From positions 124,001 to 188,000 of the forward strand of contig JAFWDK010000015.1 of assembly GCA_017513085.1 (NCBI GenBank): a stretch of DNA of 64,000 bases. The letters are read 5' to 3'. Positions within the stretch are counted from its first letter, which is position 1, and every line of letters starts with the position of its first letter. The position numbers and the translations under genes were made by a program. The notes under the pieces are model-generated. The model saw only the letters and a program-made list of their open reading frames with translations. It searched no databases and was not told where the DNA came from. Source of the stretch: Clostridiales bacterium. Lineage in GTDB: Bacteria > Bacillota > Clostridia > Saccharofermentanales > Saccharofermentanaceae. Below, piece by piece: positions 16,862 to 25,334 of this stretch.

Positions 16862-17746
16862 TTATTCAGTCCCCTTCCGTCTTTTCAGCTCTTCAGCCAT
16901 CCAGCCGGTCATCCCTTTCGGGAGCCGCGGATCCATCGGAGTCCCGTCCAAAAACATAAGGTTCGACTGCACACCGTTCATCAGGCAATGCTGACCCATC
17001 TCGAAGCCGAAGTTGATCGAAGCGATGCCCTTGTCCGCATTTCTAACCCAATCCGGGGTATAGATGAAACTGTTTTTCATCCTTTCCATACGTGCGCGCC
17101 TTGCCTCGATTTTCTCGTGGCTTACGATTTCATCGCGTATACCGTCGGCAAAGAATAGTGTAACACCATTTCTTTCCAGCTCGTCTATCACGTCATCATC
17201 CGGGATCGCATCGGTTCCGACGGGAACCAGCACATCAAATTTATCCGGGGCATGTGTCGCCAGCGCAAACGTGAACCTCGCGCCGGCAGAATTTCCCAGC
17301 AAGAACTTCACGCCGACACCGTCTGTATGTTTCTCTTCAAAAACATTGATCAATTTCATGACCGGGTCGATATAAGTTTCATCCCAACTGCCCGCATAGC
17401 CGCCACTCTCTAACCTGTATTCATTTGCAATCGGGATCAGGATATATGCACCACCAAGAGTCTTTTGGTACTCATCCGAAGCATAGTATTCCGCACCCGT
17501 ATAGTTAATGCAGAGCTCACCAACCAGCGCATTCGATCCTCCGTGCAGGAAGATAAGGAGCGGATAGTCCTTTTTCTTCGGGAAACCATGCTCAGAAGGA
17601 TCGAAGAAATAGTACTTCAGTCCTTCCGCCTGATCATTCCTAAAGCGGTCGAAATACTTACCTGTTTCATACGATGGTTCTGTGGAAATAAAAGCACCTT
17701 CAGGGATCTCATCGATCCAGGGGGGAGTTGGAGTAGCCATAATCAT
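16862..17746 (-). CDS. Alpha/beta hydrolase (esterase/PHB-depolymerase-like)
   Basis: This 294-residue hydrolase has an oxyanion segment LLIFLHGGSNALVG (about residues 62-75) and the nucleophile elbow LLGNSAGARF with Ser in GNSAG near residue 153. The acid is probably in FADGIRDEI. The architecture resembles carbohydrate esterase CE1/PHB-depolymerase-like proteins. There is no signal peptide. AAGGA lies 6 bases before the ATG at 17746. The natural substrate is unknown. Confidence 0.85.
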   Translation of the reverse strand: MIMATPTPPWIDEIPEGAFISTEPSYETGKYFDRFRNDQAEGLKYYFFDPSEHGFPKKKDYPLLIFLHGGSNALVGELCINYTGAEYYASDEYQKTLGGAYILIPIANEYRLESGGYAGSWDETYIDPVMKLINVFEEKHTDGVGVKFLLGNSAGARFTFALATHAPDKFDVLVPVGTDAIPDDDVIDELERNGVTLFFADGIRDEIVSHEKIEARRARMERMKNSFIYTPDWVRNADKGIASINFGFEMGQHCLMNGVQSNLMFLDGTPMDPRLPKGMTGWMAEELKRRKGTE

Positions 17747-17990
17747 CTATGTCCTTTCTTTGCCTGTTTGTTGAATAATACACCATCGGAACCGGAGTGT
17801 TCAATTTCATCCGTTACCACTTTCTGATACCACTTCAAGTCATACCATCTGTCGAATTTGTATTTGCTTTTGTCTTATACCTACCTCACAGTTATATTGA
17901 ACTGCGTAGAAAGGAAGATCACAAGAACTTGCAAGTATAATACTCTTCTCAGACTTATCCACAAGGTGATCTCATTATCTTTCGTCTTGA

Positions 17991-18221
17991 TCAGTCTGCA
18001 TAACTGCATCCGGATCTTTCCGGTCCGTCATTTCCGGAAACATAACGGGCATTAAACTCCATGTTGATTTCACGGATCTCTTTCTTTCCGTCAATATAGT
18101 CCTGATACATCTCGGCAAGCCCGGCCATGCAGCCGTCACACGCACCATCAATGTTTCCCAGCGACTCCTTAACGATCCTTTCGCGTTCTTCTCTTGTCGT
18201 ATCTTTAATCAGAATGCTCAT
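17991..18221 (-). CDS. Small conserved hypothetical protein (76 aa)
   Basis: A 76-residue protein starting MSILIKDTTREERERIVKES. It has a conserved-looking core, IDGACDGCMAGLAEMYQDYIDGKKEIREIN, with a paired-cysteine CDGC motif, and a degenerate tail. I recall similar short proteins in many Clostridia without assigned function. The start at 18221 has AGAGGA 8 bases upstream. Earlier in-frame starts (18242, 18227) lack proper spacing. It follows the Nudix-like gene directly and is probably translated from the same mRNA. Confidence 0.75.
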   Translation of the reverse strand: MSILIKDTTREERERIVKESLGNIDGACDGCMAGLAEMYQDYIDGKKEIREINMEFNARYVSGNDGPERSGCSYAD

Positions 18222-18238
18222 TCTCATTTCCTCTCTCC

Positions 18239-18967
18239 TCATTCAGCAGGTGATTCCGTTTTCAGACGGATCAGATTGAATAGTTCGATGATGTACTTTC
18301 TCCTGGTATTCAGGACACAACCTTCCGGATTATCGGGGCGTACGAATTGAATTGTCTGTAATTCGTTATCGTGCGAATTACGCATAAACATATCTTCCAG
18401 TTCTTTTCTGGTATGATCCGTTTTCACTTCGTAGAGGAGACCGACAGGGGAATAATACTCATCGTCGGAACTGGTCTTAAGATACTTCAGTTCATATCGG
18501 AAATGCTCGTCAGTGATATCAATACCCATCTCTTCTTTGCTCTCTCTGATGAGGCAAAGTTCAGGAACAAACCGGCCATCTTTGAAGTCGTCTTTTGATG
18601 CCAAACCACCAATAAGATTGATCTGATTTTCCCAGTCCACAGCGAGGCAATAGTATCCGTCGCTTGTGAGGATGTAGCCACCCGAGAACAGGCTTCTTGT
18701 CAGGATGTTGCCGACATATTTACTGTAGAAAGCCTCGTAGTAATTGATCCATCCGATACGAAGTTTCAAGCCATCTTCAGTCTCTTCTTTATCGAAAAGA
18801 TTCAGGATCTTTTCGCTGAACGCAGAAGGATTATGAAAGCAGTGCTTTTTCCACACGGTCTCGATATCTTCTCGGAATCGGGTGAACGGGTCCGCCGTTT
18901 CGATGATCTCAAATTCTACGTTTTTCACTTCGCGTATCACGGTCCGCGTTGTTGCTCCCTTTGTCAC
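18239..18967 (-). CDS. Nudix-fold hydrolase-like protein
   Basis: This 242-residue protein has a Nudix box: Gly in LIGGLASKDD, then RESKEEMGI matching the REUXEEXGU catalytic helix with the metal-binding glutamates. The N-terminal about 110 residues form a separate domain ending in YYCLAVDWENQINLIGG. The spacing between the first Gly and REUXEE is longer than in the minimal box, so it is a divergent member. The start appears to be GTG at 18967. It is cotranscribed with the small CDGC protein. Confidence 0.78.
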   Translation of the reverse strand: MTKGATTRTVIREVKNVEFEIIETADPFTRFREDIETVWKKHCFHNPSAFSEKILNLFDKEETEDGLKLRIGWINYYEAFYSKYVGNILTRSLFSGGYILTSDGYYCLAVDWENQINLIGGLASKDDFKDGRFVPELCLIRESKEEMGIDITDEHFRYELKYLKTSSDDEYYSPVGLLYEVKTDHTRKELEDMFMRNSHDNELQTIQFVRPDNPEGCVLNTRRKYIIELFNLIRLKTESPAE

Positions 18968-19042
18968 TTCTATTTTTCTGAAAACTTGTCTTTATCCATG
19001 CCCGCTTTTATAGTTAGTTTTGTTAAAAGATAGCGGTCTTTG

Positions 19043-19306
19043 TTAAAACATCCGAATTACGTTCTTTTCAAAAAGAGAATCTGCTACGCCTTTCTTACAC
19101 GTATTGCATAGCCAGAATGACATGGAGTCAAATTGACCGGGTTCGAAGTCGGGGTTACCAAAAACCTTCGCTCCCTTCTTCTTTACCCTGATATCAGGTA
19201 CATATCTTGTAGGTTTTTCCCCATCCGGATACCACGGAAATCCACTTCCCTGACCGGAATATAAAAAGCCATGAACCATTTCTTCTCCACAAAACGGACA
19301 TTTCAT
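19043..19306 (-). CDS. Small zinc-ribbon protein
   Basis: This 87-residue protein has two CxxC knuckles, MKCPFCGEEM at the N-terminus and WLCNTCKKG near the C-terminus, separated by a basic/aromatic middle. This is the pattern of the PF20097/DUF6487-type putative zinc-binding proteins. It probably binds one zinc ion; its role is unknown. It is monocistronic, with its own upstream region of about 100 bp. Confidence 0.82.
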   Translation of the reverse strand: MKCPFCGEEMVHGFLYSGQGSGFPWYPDGEKPTRYVPDIRVKKKGAKVFGNPDFEPGQFDSMSFWLCNTCKKGVADSLFEKNVIRMF

Positions 19307-19409
19307 AATATTCAGCTTCCTTATCCTATATCATTAATCCAACAAAGGACCTTCTTTTGTCCCAATCATTATACCATTTTGTAAATAGCGCGGCTCTACT
19401 ATTAATACG

Positions 19410-19973
19410 CTATGCCATTGCATTTCCATCGTTAAAGAAACTACTAATATCTATAACTCCTTGAACGGTTTTCTCATCCCGGATCGCCGGCACGCTGTTC
19501 GTGTTATGACTAGATACCAGCTCGTGAATATCACGACAGTTCATGTGATGCAGAAGTGTGCACGCCGTTCCAAATGCTTTTTCCATATTGCCGTCCCCAC
19601 CACCAACCAGAATGACTGCGCCTTTCTTCACTTTCGGAATCGGTTTTTCTTTTCGAAAAGCACTGGCACAGAAGTATGTCTGTAAACGGCTTCCGACATC
19701 AAGTGTTTTTCCTGTCAGTTCCGAAAAATACACCGGAGATGCAATCAGTATGTTGTCACAGTCCTGTATATACTCATACACCTGCTGCATTTCATCGTTA
19801 ATGGCACAGCCCGGATTCGTCCAGCAATACCGGCAATCCATACACGGTGAGATATCGCATCGGTATGCATTCACGATCTTAATTTCACCTTGAAGTTTAG
19901 AAACAATCAAGTCAATAAGATTGGCGGTATCACCTGATACTCTTGGTGACCCATTGAAAATTAATGTCTTCAA
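19410..19973 (-). CDS. Flavodoxin-like NAD(P)H-dependent oxidoreductase
   Basis: This 187-residue FMN-binding protein begins with MKTLIFNGSPRVSGDT, the phosphate loop. A cysteine pair region follows (CMDCRYCWTNPGC, about residues 44-56), then the flavin contact IASPVYFSELTG. It is a paralogue in architecture of the reductase at 2539-3207. The upstream sequence carries the decayed RhuM fragment, whose reading frame runs into this gene's start. GGAGG is present a few bases upstream. Confidence 0.9.
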   Translation of the reverse strand: MKTLIFNGSPRVSGDTANLIDLIVSKLQGEIKIVNAYRCDISPCMDCRYCWTNPGCAINDEMQQVYEYIQDCDNILIASPVYFSELTGKTLDVGSRLQTYFCASAFRKEKPIPKVKKGAVILVGGGDGNMEKAFGTACTLLHHMNCRDIHELVSSHNTNSVPAIRDEKTVQGVIDISSFFNDGNAMA

Positions 19974-20029
19974 GATATTGCCTCCGCACTATGATTCTAG
20001 AATAATTGATTTGGTGAAGTCGCAAATAA

Positions 20030-20337
20030 AGATAGTGATTGGTGTTATAAGTTTTACCGTCTAGGGCAGTTATTCGAAATTTTCGAATAACTGAATTTTC
20101 CTGCAATTCACTGTCTGCAAGGATCTTCTTAATATGATAATTGATAGTATTAGGCTCAACATCATAAAGCTGCGCCATTAGTTTCTGCGTAAGCCAGATA
20201 TTCTCATCCTCATAACGCATCTCAATCCCGGTATCTTCACCATCGGTTCCGGTAGATGCAATATAAGTAAGATATTCCGATGCGCTTGATCTTACAGACA
20301 ATCCTTCTTTTTTCTTGTTTTTATTCGCGTCAGACAT
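20030..20337 (-). pseudogene. RhuM/virulence-protein family N-terminal fragment
   Basis: About 100 codons resemble the N-terminus of RhuM-family proteins: EMRYEDENIWLTQKLMAQLYDVEPNTINYHI, then KKILADSELQENSVIRKFRITALDGKTYNTNHY. The recognisable part stops at NTNHY (about 20037). After that the frame continues into unrelated residues and stops at 19930 inside the reductase gene; a full family member is roughly 330 residues. Its start overlaps the decayed nucleotidyltransferase, so this is the remnant of a small accessory unit. Confidence 0.75.
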
Positions 20338-20572
20338 AGATTCGAATACCATCCTTTAGTATTTCGTCTGTTAATTCTATATTGTTCTTTAGCTGGTCTA
20401 AATCCAGAACATCCACTCGTTTATGCAAAACTTCTCTAAGTTTCTCAACCATTCATAAAACTTCAGACCCTTGACATCAGATGAAATCAGAAGATCCACA
20501 TCACTGGATTCGCGAGCCTTTCCCTTGGCATACGATCCGAATAGAATACAATAATGAACCGGATACTCATCT
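20330..20572 (-). pseudogene. Decayed, frameshifted copy of the MntA-type nucleotidyltransferase gene
   Basis: This stretch matches the 3' half of the intact gene at 26726-27211. DEYPVHYCILFGSYAKG and ESSDVDLLISSDVKGLKF are preserved, including GS-x10-DVD. A single-base loss at GAATGG (GAAATGG in the intact copy) then shifts the frame, which resumes as VEKLREVLHKRVDVLDLDQL and ends at TGA 20330. The N-terminal helix-turn-helix half is missing. The 3' junction GGTATTCGAATCTATG is shared with the intact copy but leads into RhuM rather than HepT. Confidence 0.82.
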
Positions 20573-20580
20573 CTGACTAT

Positions 20581-21438
20581 TCACAGATCCCAATCCTCTG
20601 CCAGATCCTGATCGCTGACATGCATTTTTATATAGTCGGCATATGTGTATAAAGGCGTCGGGAACACATCGCTGACCCCCATGGAAACATCGGCGTCGTT
20701 CATAATCTGAAGCACTTCTTCATACGAATAATCACTTCCGAGATACATCACAAGAAGATAAGAAACATCATCGCAGAAGATCCCGACTTCCTTGTCGTAG
20801 GCAAATCCTTCCGGCTTATACATGATATAGCCGGGTTTTCCGTCCACTTCTACGATCTCATAGCGTTCCGCTTTCTCCACGGGAAAAGCAAGCATACCAT
20901 CCTGATCTAGCATAACCAGAAATGGTGAGATGCCGAGATTCTCTCCCTCTTTCTCGAATTTGTTTGTATCTCCCGGATTCCGTGTTACCCCATCCGGCAA
21001 AGATTTCCATTCGACATGAGCAGGAGGTATATCTATGCGGGAACCATCCATATATGTCATCACATACTGCGTTTTCCCGTCCTTCTCGATGGCCTCCGTC
21101 AAGCTTCTCTGGCTTCTTTGCCCCACGCTTTTCCGGTCGTCCTCTGCCGGTGTATATACCACAAATGTATATTGCATCAGATCTATTCTCTTTTCTATAC
21201 TGAGTGTGGGTCCGCCCGATTCATTTTCTTTTAGGAAATAATATATAGATCTTTCCTCTTCTGATTCTTCCGTCGCGATCGATTCCACGTCATCCGACAT
21301 ACTGACCCCGGTCTGTGTCCCGCTTACCGAAAGGCTGTCCGTTACAGAAGATTCCCGGCTCACTTGCTTAGAACAAGCTGACACGAATGTAGACAGTATA
21401 AGCAGAACCGCCAGCATATTCATTCTATTTTTCATCAT
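20581..21438 (-). CDS. Lipoprotein sharing a domain with the adjacent anti-sigma factor
   Basis: This 285-residue lipoprotein has a basic N-terminus, a hydrophobic core and the lipobox FVSAC, followed by a Ser/Thr-rich linker. Its globular domain (from about residue 140: LPDGVTRNP, LGISPFLVMLDQDG, VDGKPGYIMY) is clearly related to the extracytoplasmic part of the product of the upstream gene. It is the third gene of an ECF sigma operon and overlaps the second gene at ATGA, with GGAGGCGGAG as ribosome site. It is likely anchored on the outer face of the membrane. The function is unknown and sensing is inferred. Confidence 0.82.
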   Translation of the reverse strand: MMKNRMNMLAVLLILSTFVSACSKQVSRESSVTDSLSVSGTQTGVSMSDDVESIATEESEEERSIYYFLKENESGGPTLSIEKRIDLMQYTFVVYTPAEDDRKSVGQRSQRSLTEAIEKDGKTQYVMTYMDGSRIDIPPAHVEWKSLPDGVTRNPGDTNKFEKEGENLGISPFLVMLDQDGMLAFPVEKAERYEIVEVDGKPGYIMYKPEGFAYDKEVGIFCDDVSYLLVMYLGSDYSYEEVLQIMNDADVSMGVSDVFPTPLYTYADYIKMHVSDQDLAEDWDL

Positions 21439-22337
21439 GCTCCGCCTCCCCACATTTTCACAAACTCTTCATAGGTCATAATGATCGCCGGCATCTCGGC
21501 AAATCCCTCTTCACAGTATGGTTTCTCCTCCACCACGACGCCGGCCAGGATCTTTTCGATCTCCTCCTCACTGATTTCTTTTCCAACAAACATATCAAGC
21601 ATGAGGTTCCGGTCCTCAAGAAGCATTCCCACCTCGCAGAACCCATTTGTCTTATATACGGCAAAAGCACTGTGCCCGTTGACTTCAAATGTTTTTACAT
21701 CGGTACCTCCTCTATAAGGGAACTCCCATTTCTGATCTTCATCCAGAATGACCAGTACCGGCGTAATCCCCAAATCCCCTGAAACCGTTTCGTATTTTTG
21801 CGGTTCTAGCGGATTCCTTCGGATTCCTTCAGGAAGATAGGAAAACGTTAGAAAATAGAAGTCTTCTTTCGACATATCGACTTCGATTCTCGTTCTTTGA
21901 TTTCCTTCTTCGATCCATGCTTCCTTTCTGGGAAAATACCTGAATGATCCATCCGGATTCTCCTGCACTTCGATAACGGTCTGCCAAATAATTGTTGTCG
22001 ATTCTTTCGTCGGTTCGAAACCTGTATTTTCCTCTGTAGAAGATGTTCTTTCCTTCGCTACGACAACTGTCAGATAACTCTCGCTGTTCGTGTCTTTCTT
22101 AAATGAGATCCGATATAGGCTTGAGACGGCAAATATCGTCACGGGCACCAACATAACAAGGATACATATAACCGCCGCTGTCAGGAACCATCTCCATCTT
22201 GACGTTCCATAGTGCTCCTCGGGTTGCGTCATCTTCGTTATTTCAGCCTTCTCCAGTATCCGTGTTTTCAAGTTTTCAGATAGGCGGACATCTTTCAATT
22301 CTTCATCGATTTTTCTTTTTAGATCATTCATCGTCAA
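21435..22337 (-). CDS. Membrane anti-sigma factor-like protein
   Basis: This 300-residue single-pass protein has a cytoplasmic segment of about 48 residues (MNDLKRKIDEELKDVRLSE), one membrane helix (FLTAAVICILVMLVPVTIFAV) and a large extracytoplasmic domain. The order sigma, then this gene, then the lipoprotein, and the 14-bp overlap with the sigma gene, indicate that it binds and inhibits the ECF factor. Its outer domain (LPEGIRRNP, LGITPVLVILDEDQ, VNGHSAFAVY) is homologous to that of the lipoprotein downstream. The signal is unknown. The short cytoplasmic part lacks an HxxxCxxC zinc motif, so it is not a ZAS-type anti-sigma factor. Confidence 0.8.
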   Translation of the reverse strand: MTMNDLKRKIDEELKDVRLSENLKTRILEKAEITKMTQPEEHYGTSRWRWFLTAAVICILVMLVPVTIFAVSSLYRISFKKDTNSESYLTVVVAKERTSSTEENTGFEPTKESTTIIWQTVIEVQENPDGSFRYFPRKEAWIEEGNQRTRIEVDMSKEDFYFLTFSYLPEGIRRNPLEPQKYETVSGDLGITPVLVILDEDQKWEFPYRGGTDVKTFEVNGHSAFAVYKTNGFCEVGMLLEDRNLMLDMFVGKEISEEEIEKILAGVVVEEKPYCEEGFAEMPAIIMTYEEFVKMWGGGA

Positions 22338-22806
22338 ACACCTCCTTCAGTTCCGAGCGAAGCAAATCTCTCGCCCGTTTCAGACGTGTCTTAATCGTTG
22401 CCTCCGATTCACCCAGGATCTCCGCGATCTCGGCAAGTTTCAGTTCCTGATAATAATGAAGAAGAATGACCTCTTTGTACTTCGGCGGAAGATCTGCGAT
22501 CTTCCCGGATATCACATAGCGTTCCTCAGAAGAGAGACCCGGCTCCGGCGCAGTCGTTTCCGGAAGCTCTTCATCGGCCCGGTGTCTCATCCATGGATCC
22601 GTCAGCATGTCCTTACAGACATTGATCGCGATGCGTGTGATCCATGTTTTGACCGATGCTTTCCCTTGAAAATCACTTTGGTGCCGGAATGCCCGCAGAA
22701 ATGTTTCCTGAACCGCATCCTCTGCCATCGCATGATCCTTGAGATACAAGAGACACATGCGAAGCAGCCCATCACCATATTCATTTACGATTCGTTCCAG
22801 ATCCAA
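22324..22806 (-). CDS. ECF-type RNA polymerase sigma factor (TTG start)
   Basis: This 160-residue group IV sigma factor has region 2 with YLKDHAMAEDAVQETFLRAFRH and region 4 with LPPKYKEVILLHYYQELKLAEIAEIL, followed by the recognition helix SEATIKTRLKRARDLL. The start is TTG at 22806, supported by GGGAGG 8 bases upstream and by the absence of a better start. It overlaps the anti-sigma-like gene. A promoter at 22857-22887 matches the one in front of the other ECF gene of this window, suggesting autoregulation by this class of factor. Confidence 0.93.
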   Translation of the reverse strand: MDLERIVNEYGDGLLRMCLLYLKDHAMAEDAVQETFLRAFRHQSDFQGKASVKTWITRIAINVCKDMLTDPWMRHRADEELPETTAPEPGLSSEERYVISGKIADLPPKYKEVILLHYYQELKLAEIAEILGESEATIKTRLKRARDLLRSELKEVFDDE

Positions 22807-22856
22807 CCGGCCGTCCTCCCGAAGAACAAGATTATCGTTCCTCTTCTATTCTATAC

Positions 22857-22887
22857 ATTAGACGGTCAAAAGAGAAAAAAGGTGACA
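22857..22887 (-). promoter_or_regulatory. ECF-type promoter of the sigma operon
   Basis: Read on the minus strand, TGTCAC is followed after exactly 18 bases by GTCTAAT. The promoter of the second ECF gene (44226-44256) has TGTTAC, 18 bases, GTCTATA. The -10 element matches the CGTC/GTC type of ECF promoters, and a T-rich tract follows the -35 element in both. The TTG start of the sigma gene is 50 bases downstream of the -10 element. Confidence 0.6.
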
Positions 22888-22991
22888 ATTCTCTATATCA
22901 CAGGCATGATGAAAATATATCCACGAAATGGGCAACTTGGCGAGCAAAAGATAAAGGACTGGAAACGTCCTATTTCCGTCCTTTTCCACCA

Positions 22992-23669
22992 TCACGCCGG
23001 CGTTATCTTATAGCCTCTTCCGTATACTGACTTGATCTTTTTTCCTGAAGAGCCCAGTAGTTTTCTGAGGTTTTTGACGTGATTATCAACTACTCTGTCT
23101 GTACAGAAAGAATCCATTCCCCAGACAAGATCCATAAGCTGATCTCTGGTAAGAACCGTATCGGCATTCTGCATCAGCTGCAGTAGTATTCCATATTCCT
23201 TGGGCGGGAGTTCTACTTCAATGCCGTCTGACGTCACGCGAAGTGTTCTTCTGTCCAATGTAATATCACCACAAGTCAGGATTCTGTCCTTATCCTCTTT
23301 GCGGGCGCGCTTTAAAAGGTTCTTGATCTTGGCACAAAGCTCCTCAACGAGAAAAGGCTTGCATATATAATCATCACAACCCAATTCGTATCCGTATAGC
23401 CTGTCCGAAAGACTTACGCGGGCCGTCAGGAAGATAACGGGGATATCGCTCGTCTTTCTGATCTCGCGCATCAGGGCAAATCCGTCAAGACCGGGTAACA
23501 TAATGTCGAGAAGCAGAAGATCATATTGCGTATTCCTTACCGCATTCAAGCCTTCGATCCCGTCAGATGCGGTATCGAGCGTAAAAACATCGCTCATCGT
23601 TCCTGTGATGTAATCGGATATACCCTCACGGATGTTCGCATCGTCTTCGACCAGTAATACCCTCTGCAT
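22992..23669 (-). CDS. OmpR/PhoB family response regulator
   Basis: This 225-residue regulator has an N-terminal receiver domain with the acidic pair EDD (residues 8-10), phosphoacceptor Asp55 in LLLLDIMLPG, Thr in FLTAR and Lys in YICKPF. A C-terminal winged helix follows, with DRVVDNHVKNLRKLL as recognition helix and the terminal wing VYGRGYKI. It lies 97 bp downstream of the histidine kinase gene, its obvious partner. A separate extended -10 promoter in that gap may give it extra expression. Confidence 0.95.
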   Translation of the reverse strand: MQRVLLVEDDANIREGISDYITGTMSDVFTLDTASDGIEGLNAVRNTQYDLLLLDIMLPGLDGFALMREIRKTSDIPVIFLTARVSLSDRLYGYELGCDDYICKPFLVEELCAKIKNLLKRARKEDKDRILTCGDITLDRRTLRVTSDGIEVELPPKEYGILLQLMQNADTVLTRDQLMDLVWGMDSFCTDRVVDNHVKNLRKLLGSSGKKIKSVYGRGYKITPA

Positions 23670-23740
23670 AACCCCTTTTCCTTCCCGGTCCCGAACCGTC
23701 GATCCTTTACATATGATCCTTGAAAAGCACCTACTACCAG

Positions 23741-23749
23741 ATTATATCA
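23741..23749 (-). promoter_or_regulatory. Extended -10 promoter before the response regulator
   Basis: On the minus strand TGATATAAT is an exact extended -10 element (TGn-TATAAT) located just after the kinase stop codon, about 75 bases before the regulator ATG. No clear -35 is visible, which is usual for this class. A copy of the dispersed word AAAAGCACC lies downstream in the presumed leader. Confidence 0.5.
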
Positions 23750-23766
23750 AAATATTGCAACCGGTA

Positions 23767-25221
23767 TCATAATCTCTTCCGCGGGATCAATACCGTAATA
23801 GTGAACATCTTTGTCTTCTCATCGTAATCGGCTTTGCAAATCCACTTATGGATTTCGAAAACGCCTTTTGCAATTGACATTCCAAGTCCACTGCTGCGGG
23901 AGTTGCTCCTGGCATTGTCGCCTTTGACGAACGGCTCCCAGATCTTCTCCAGATGCTCTTTATCGACAGGGTCAGATGTATTCGAAATCGTAAGCTTGGC
24001 ATTTCTGCCTTCTCTTGATGCCAGTATATCGATCTTTCCACCATCCTTACAGTAATCTACAGCATTCGAGATTATATTCCCCAAAGCGGCCTGCATCTGT
24101 CTCTGATCCAAGCGTACCACCATCTTTCCCTTTATTGTTGTCTCGATGTTTCTGGCCTTAAGGATATTTTCGTAGGATGTAATCTTATCCGAAGCGATCT
24201 TGACGATGTCATATTCTCCGAGTTTCAGATCGATCTGCTCATTTTCGAGGGCAAGCAGATGAAGATTGTTCATTATCATGTCATTCAGCTTCCCGGTTCC
24301 TTTTATGATTTCTTCCGCGTAATAATCCTTCTTCTCCGAATGAACATTTGCCTTAAGATTCTCAGCATAAGAGGAGATCACCATGAGAGGTGACTTCAGG
24401 TCATGGATCATGGCTGACATCATATGCCTTCTGTAGGCATTGCCTTCATACTTTGAGCTCTTGATGAAAAGATGCCTGCCTGCAAGTGCTGCAAGTGCAA
24501 GGGAGAATACATAGAAAAGGATAAACTTTTCTGCATAATCCTTCCAGACGACCCAGTAGACATTGTTCACTCTGATATAGTAATCCCAGACCATATGGTC
24601 ATTATTCTCATTTTCTAATATCGCACGGTAAGAGAATGCTATATAGTTACTTGGACCATAATAGAAACAACATGTCTCAAAATCAGAATCCCACCTAGAT
24701 TTCATGTATCTGAAATGATTCTCGGTAAAGGAAGTACCGGGTTCATCATATCCGATATGATGAGACTCAGACTCCAAAATGCCAACTACACCAACTTCAT
24801 CTTCTGCAAGATTGCATTTTTCGAAATTCCCGATAGAATCGCTCTCGATCTCGACATGGCTATATACCATGCAAGGATACTCTTTTTCTACCTTATAAGA
24901 GATAATATCACTTAATCTGCTTTCGAATTCTGTGCGATCCAGTACGATCGTATACTTTTCAGCAGTTACTTCACCGTTTTCTGAGCGATGCGTTTTGATC
25001 ACATTAATTTCTTCGTTGATTTTTTTGAAACAGGAAGTTTCAAAATCTCTCTGCTCATCGCGTAACCTGCGTTCATATACAATACTCAGCTTATTTTCGA
25101 AAACCAGAACAAGATAGCTTAATGCAAGAAATGTGATTATTGCACACAGGACAACTGCAACACCCATGCAGCCCAAAAAGTAAGGCCGTGAACCCGCATA
25201 CTTTCTCAGTGGTTTCTTCAT
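23767..25221 (-). CDS. Sensor histidine kinase
   Basis: This 484-residue membrane kinase has a first membrane helix at about residues 13-41, an extracytoplasmic domain of about 190 residues, and a second helix at about 232-250. The H-box is HDLKSPL with phosphoacceptor His273. The HATPase_c domain follows, with ALGNIISNAVDYCKDGG (N box), a G1-like DPVDKEHLEKIWEPF and SSGLGMSIAKGVFEIH. The ATG has an AAGGAGGG ribosome site. It precedes its response regulator, the reverse of the commoner regulator-first order. The outer domain is unlike domains I know, so the signal is unassigned. Confidence 0.93.
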   Translation of the reverse strand: MKKPLRKYAGSRPYFLGCMGVAVVLCAIITFLALSYLVLVFENKLSIVYERRLRDEQRDFETSCFKKINEEINVIKTHRSENGEVTAEKYTIVLDRTEFESRLSDIISYKVEKEYPCMVYSHVEIESDSIGNFEKCNLAEDEVGVVGILESESHHIGYDEPGTSFTENHFRYMKSRWDSDFETCCFYYGPSNYIAFSYRAILENENNDHMVWDYYIRVNNVYWVVWKDYAEKFILFYVFSLALAALAGRHLFIKSSKYEGNAYRRHMMSAMIHDLKSPLMVISSYAENLKANVHSEKKDYYAEEIIKGTGKLNDMIMNNLHLLALENEQIDLKLGEYDIVKIASDKITSYENILKARNIETTIKGKMVVRLDQRQMQAALGNIISNAVDYCKDGGKIDILASREGRNAKLTISNTSDPVDKEHLEKIWEPFVKGDNARSNSRSSGLGMSIAKGVFEIHKWICKADYDEKTKMFTITVLIPRKRL

Positions 25222-25334
25222 GAATCCGCCCTCCTTAAGCTTTATGAGTCTATCATACCTGCAAATTGTATCGAAAATATATTGTCCGAGTTCAGTTTAA
25301 AGTAATGTGGTAATTCTTGTCGATTATCTTGCGA

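Noticed and set aside
19930..20580. Prophage or integrated element around the RhuM fragment
   Set aside because: No integrase, transposase, attachment repeats or phage genes nearby; only remnants of a small toxin-antitoxin-like unit are present.
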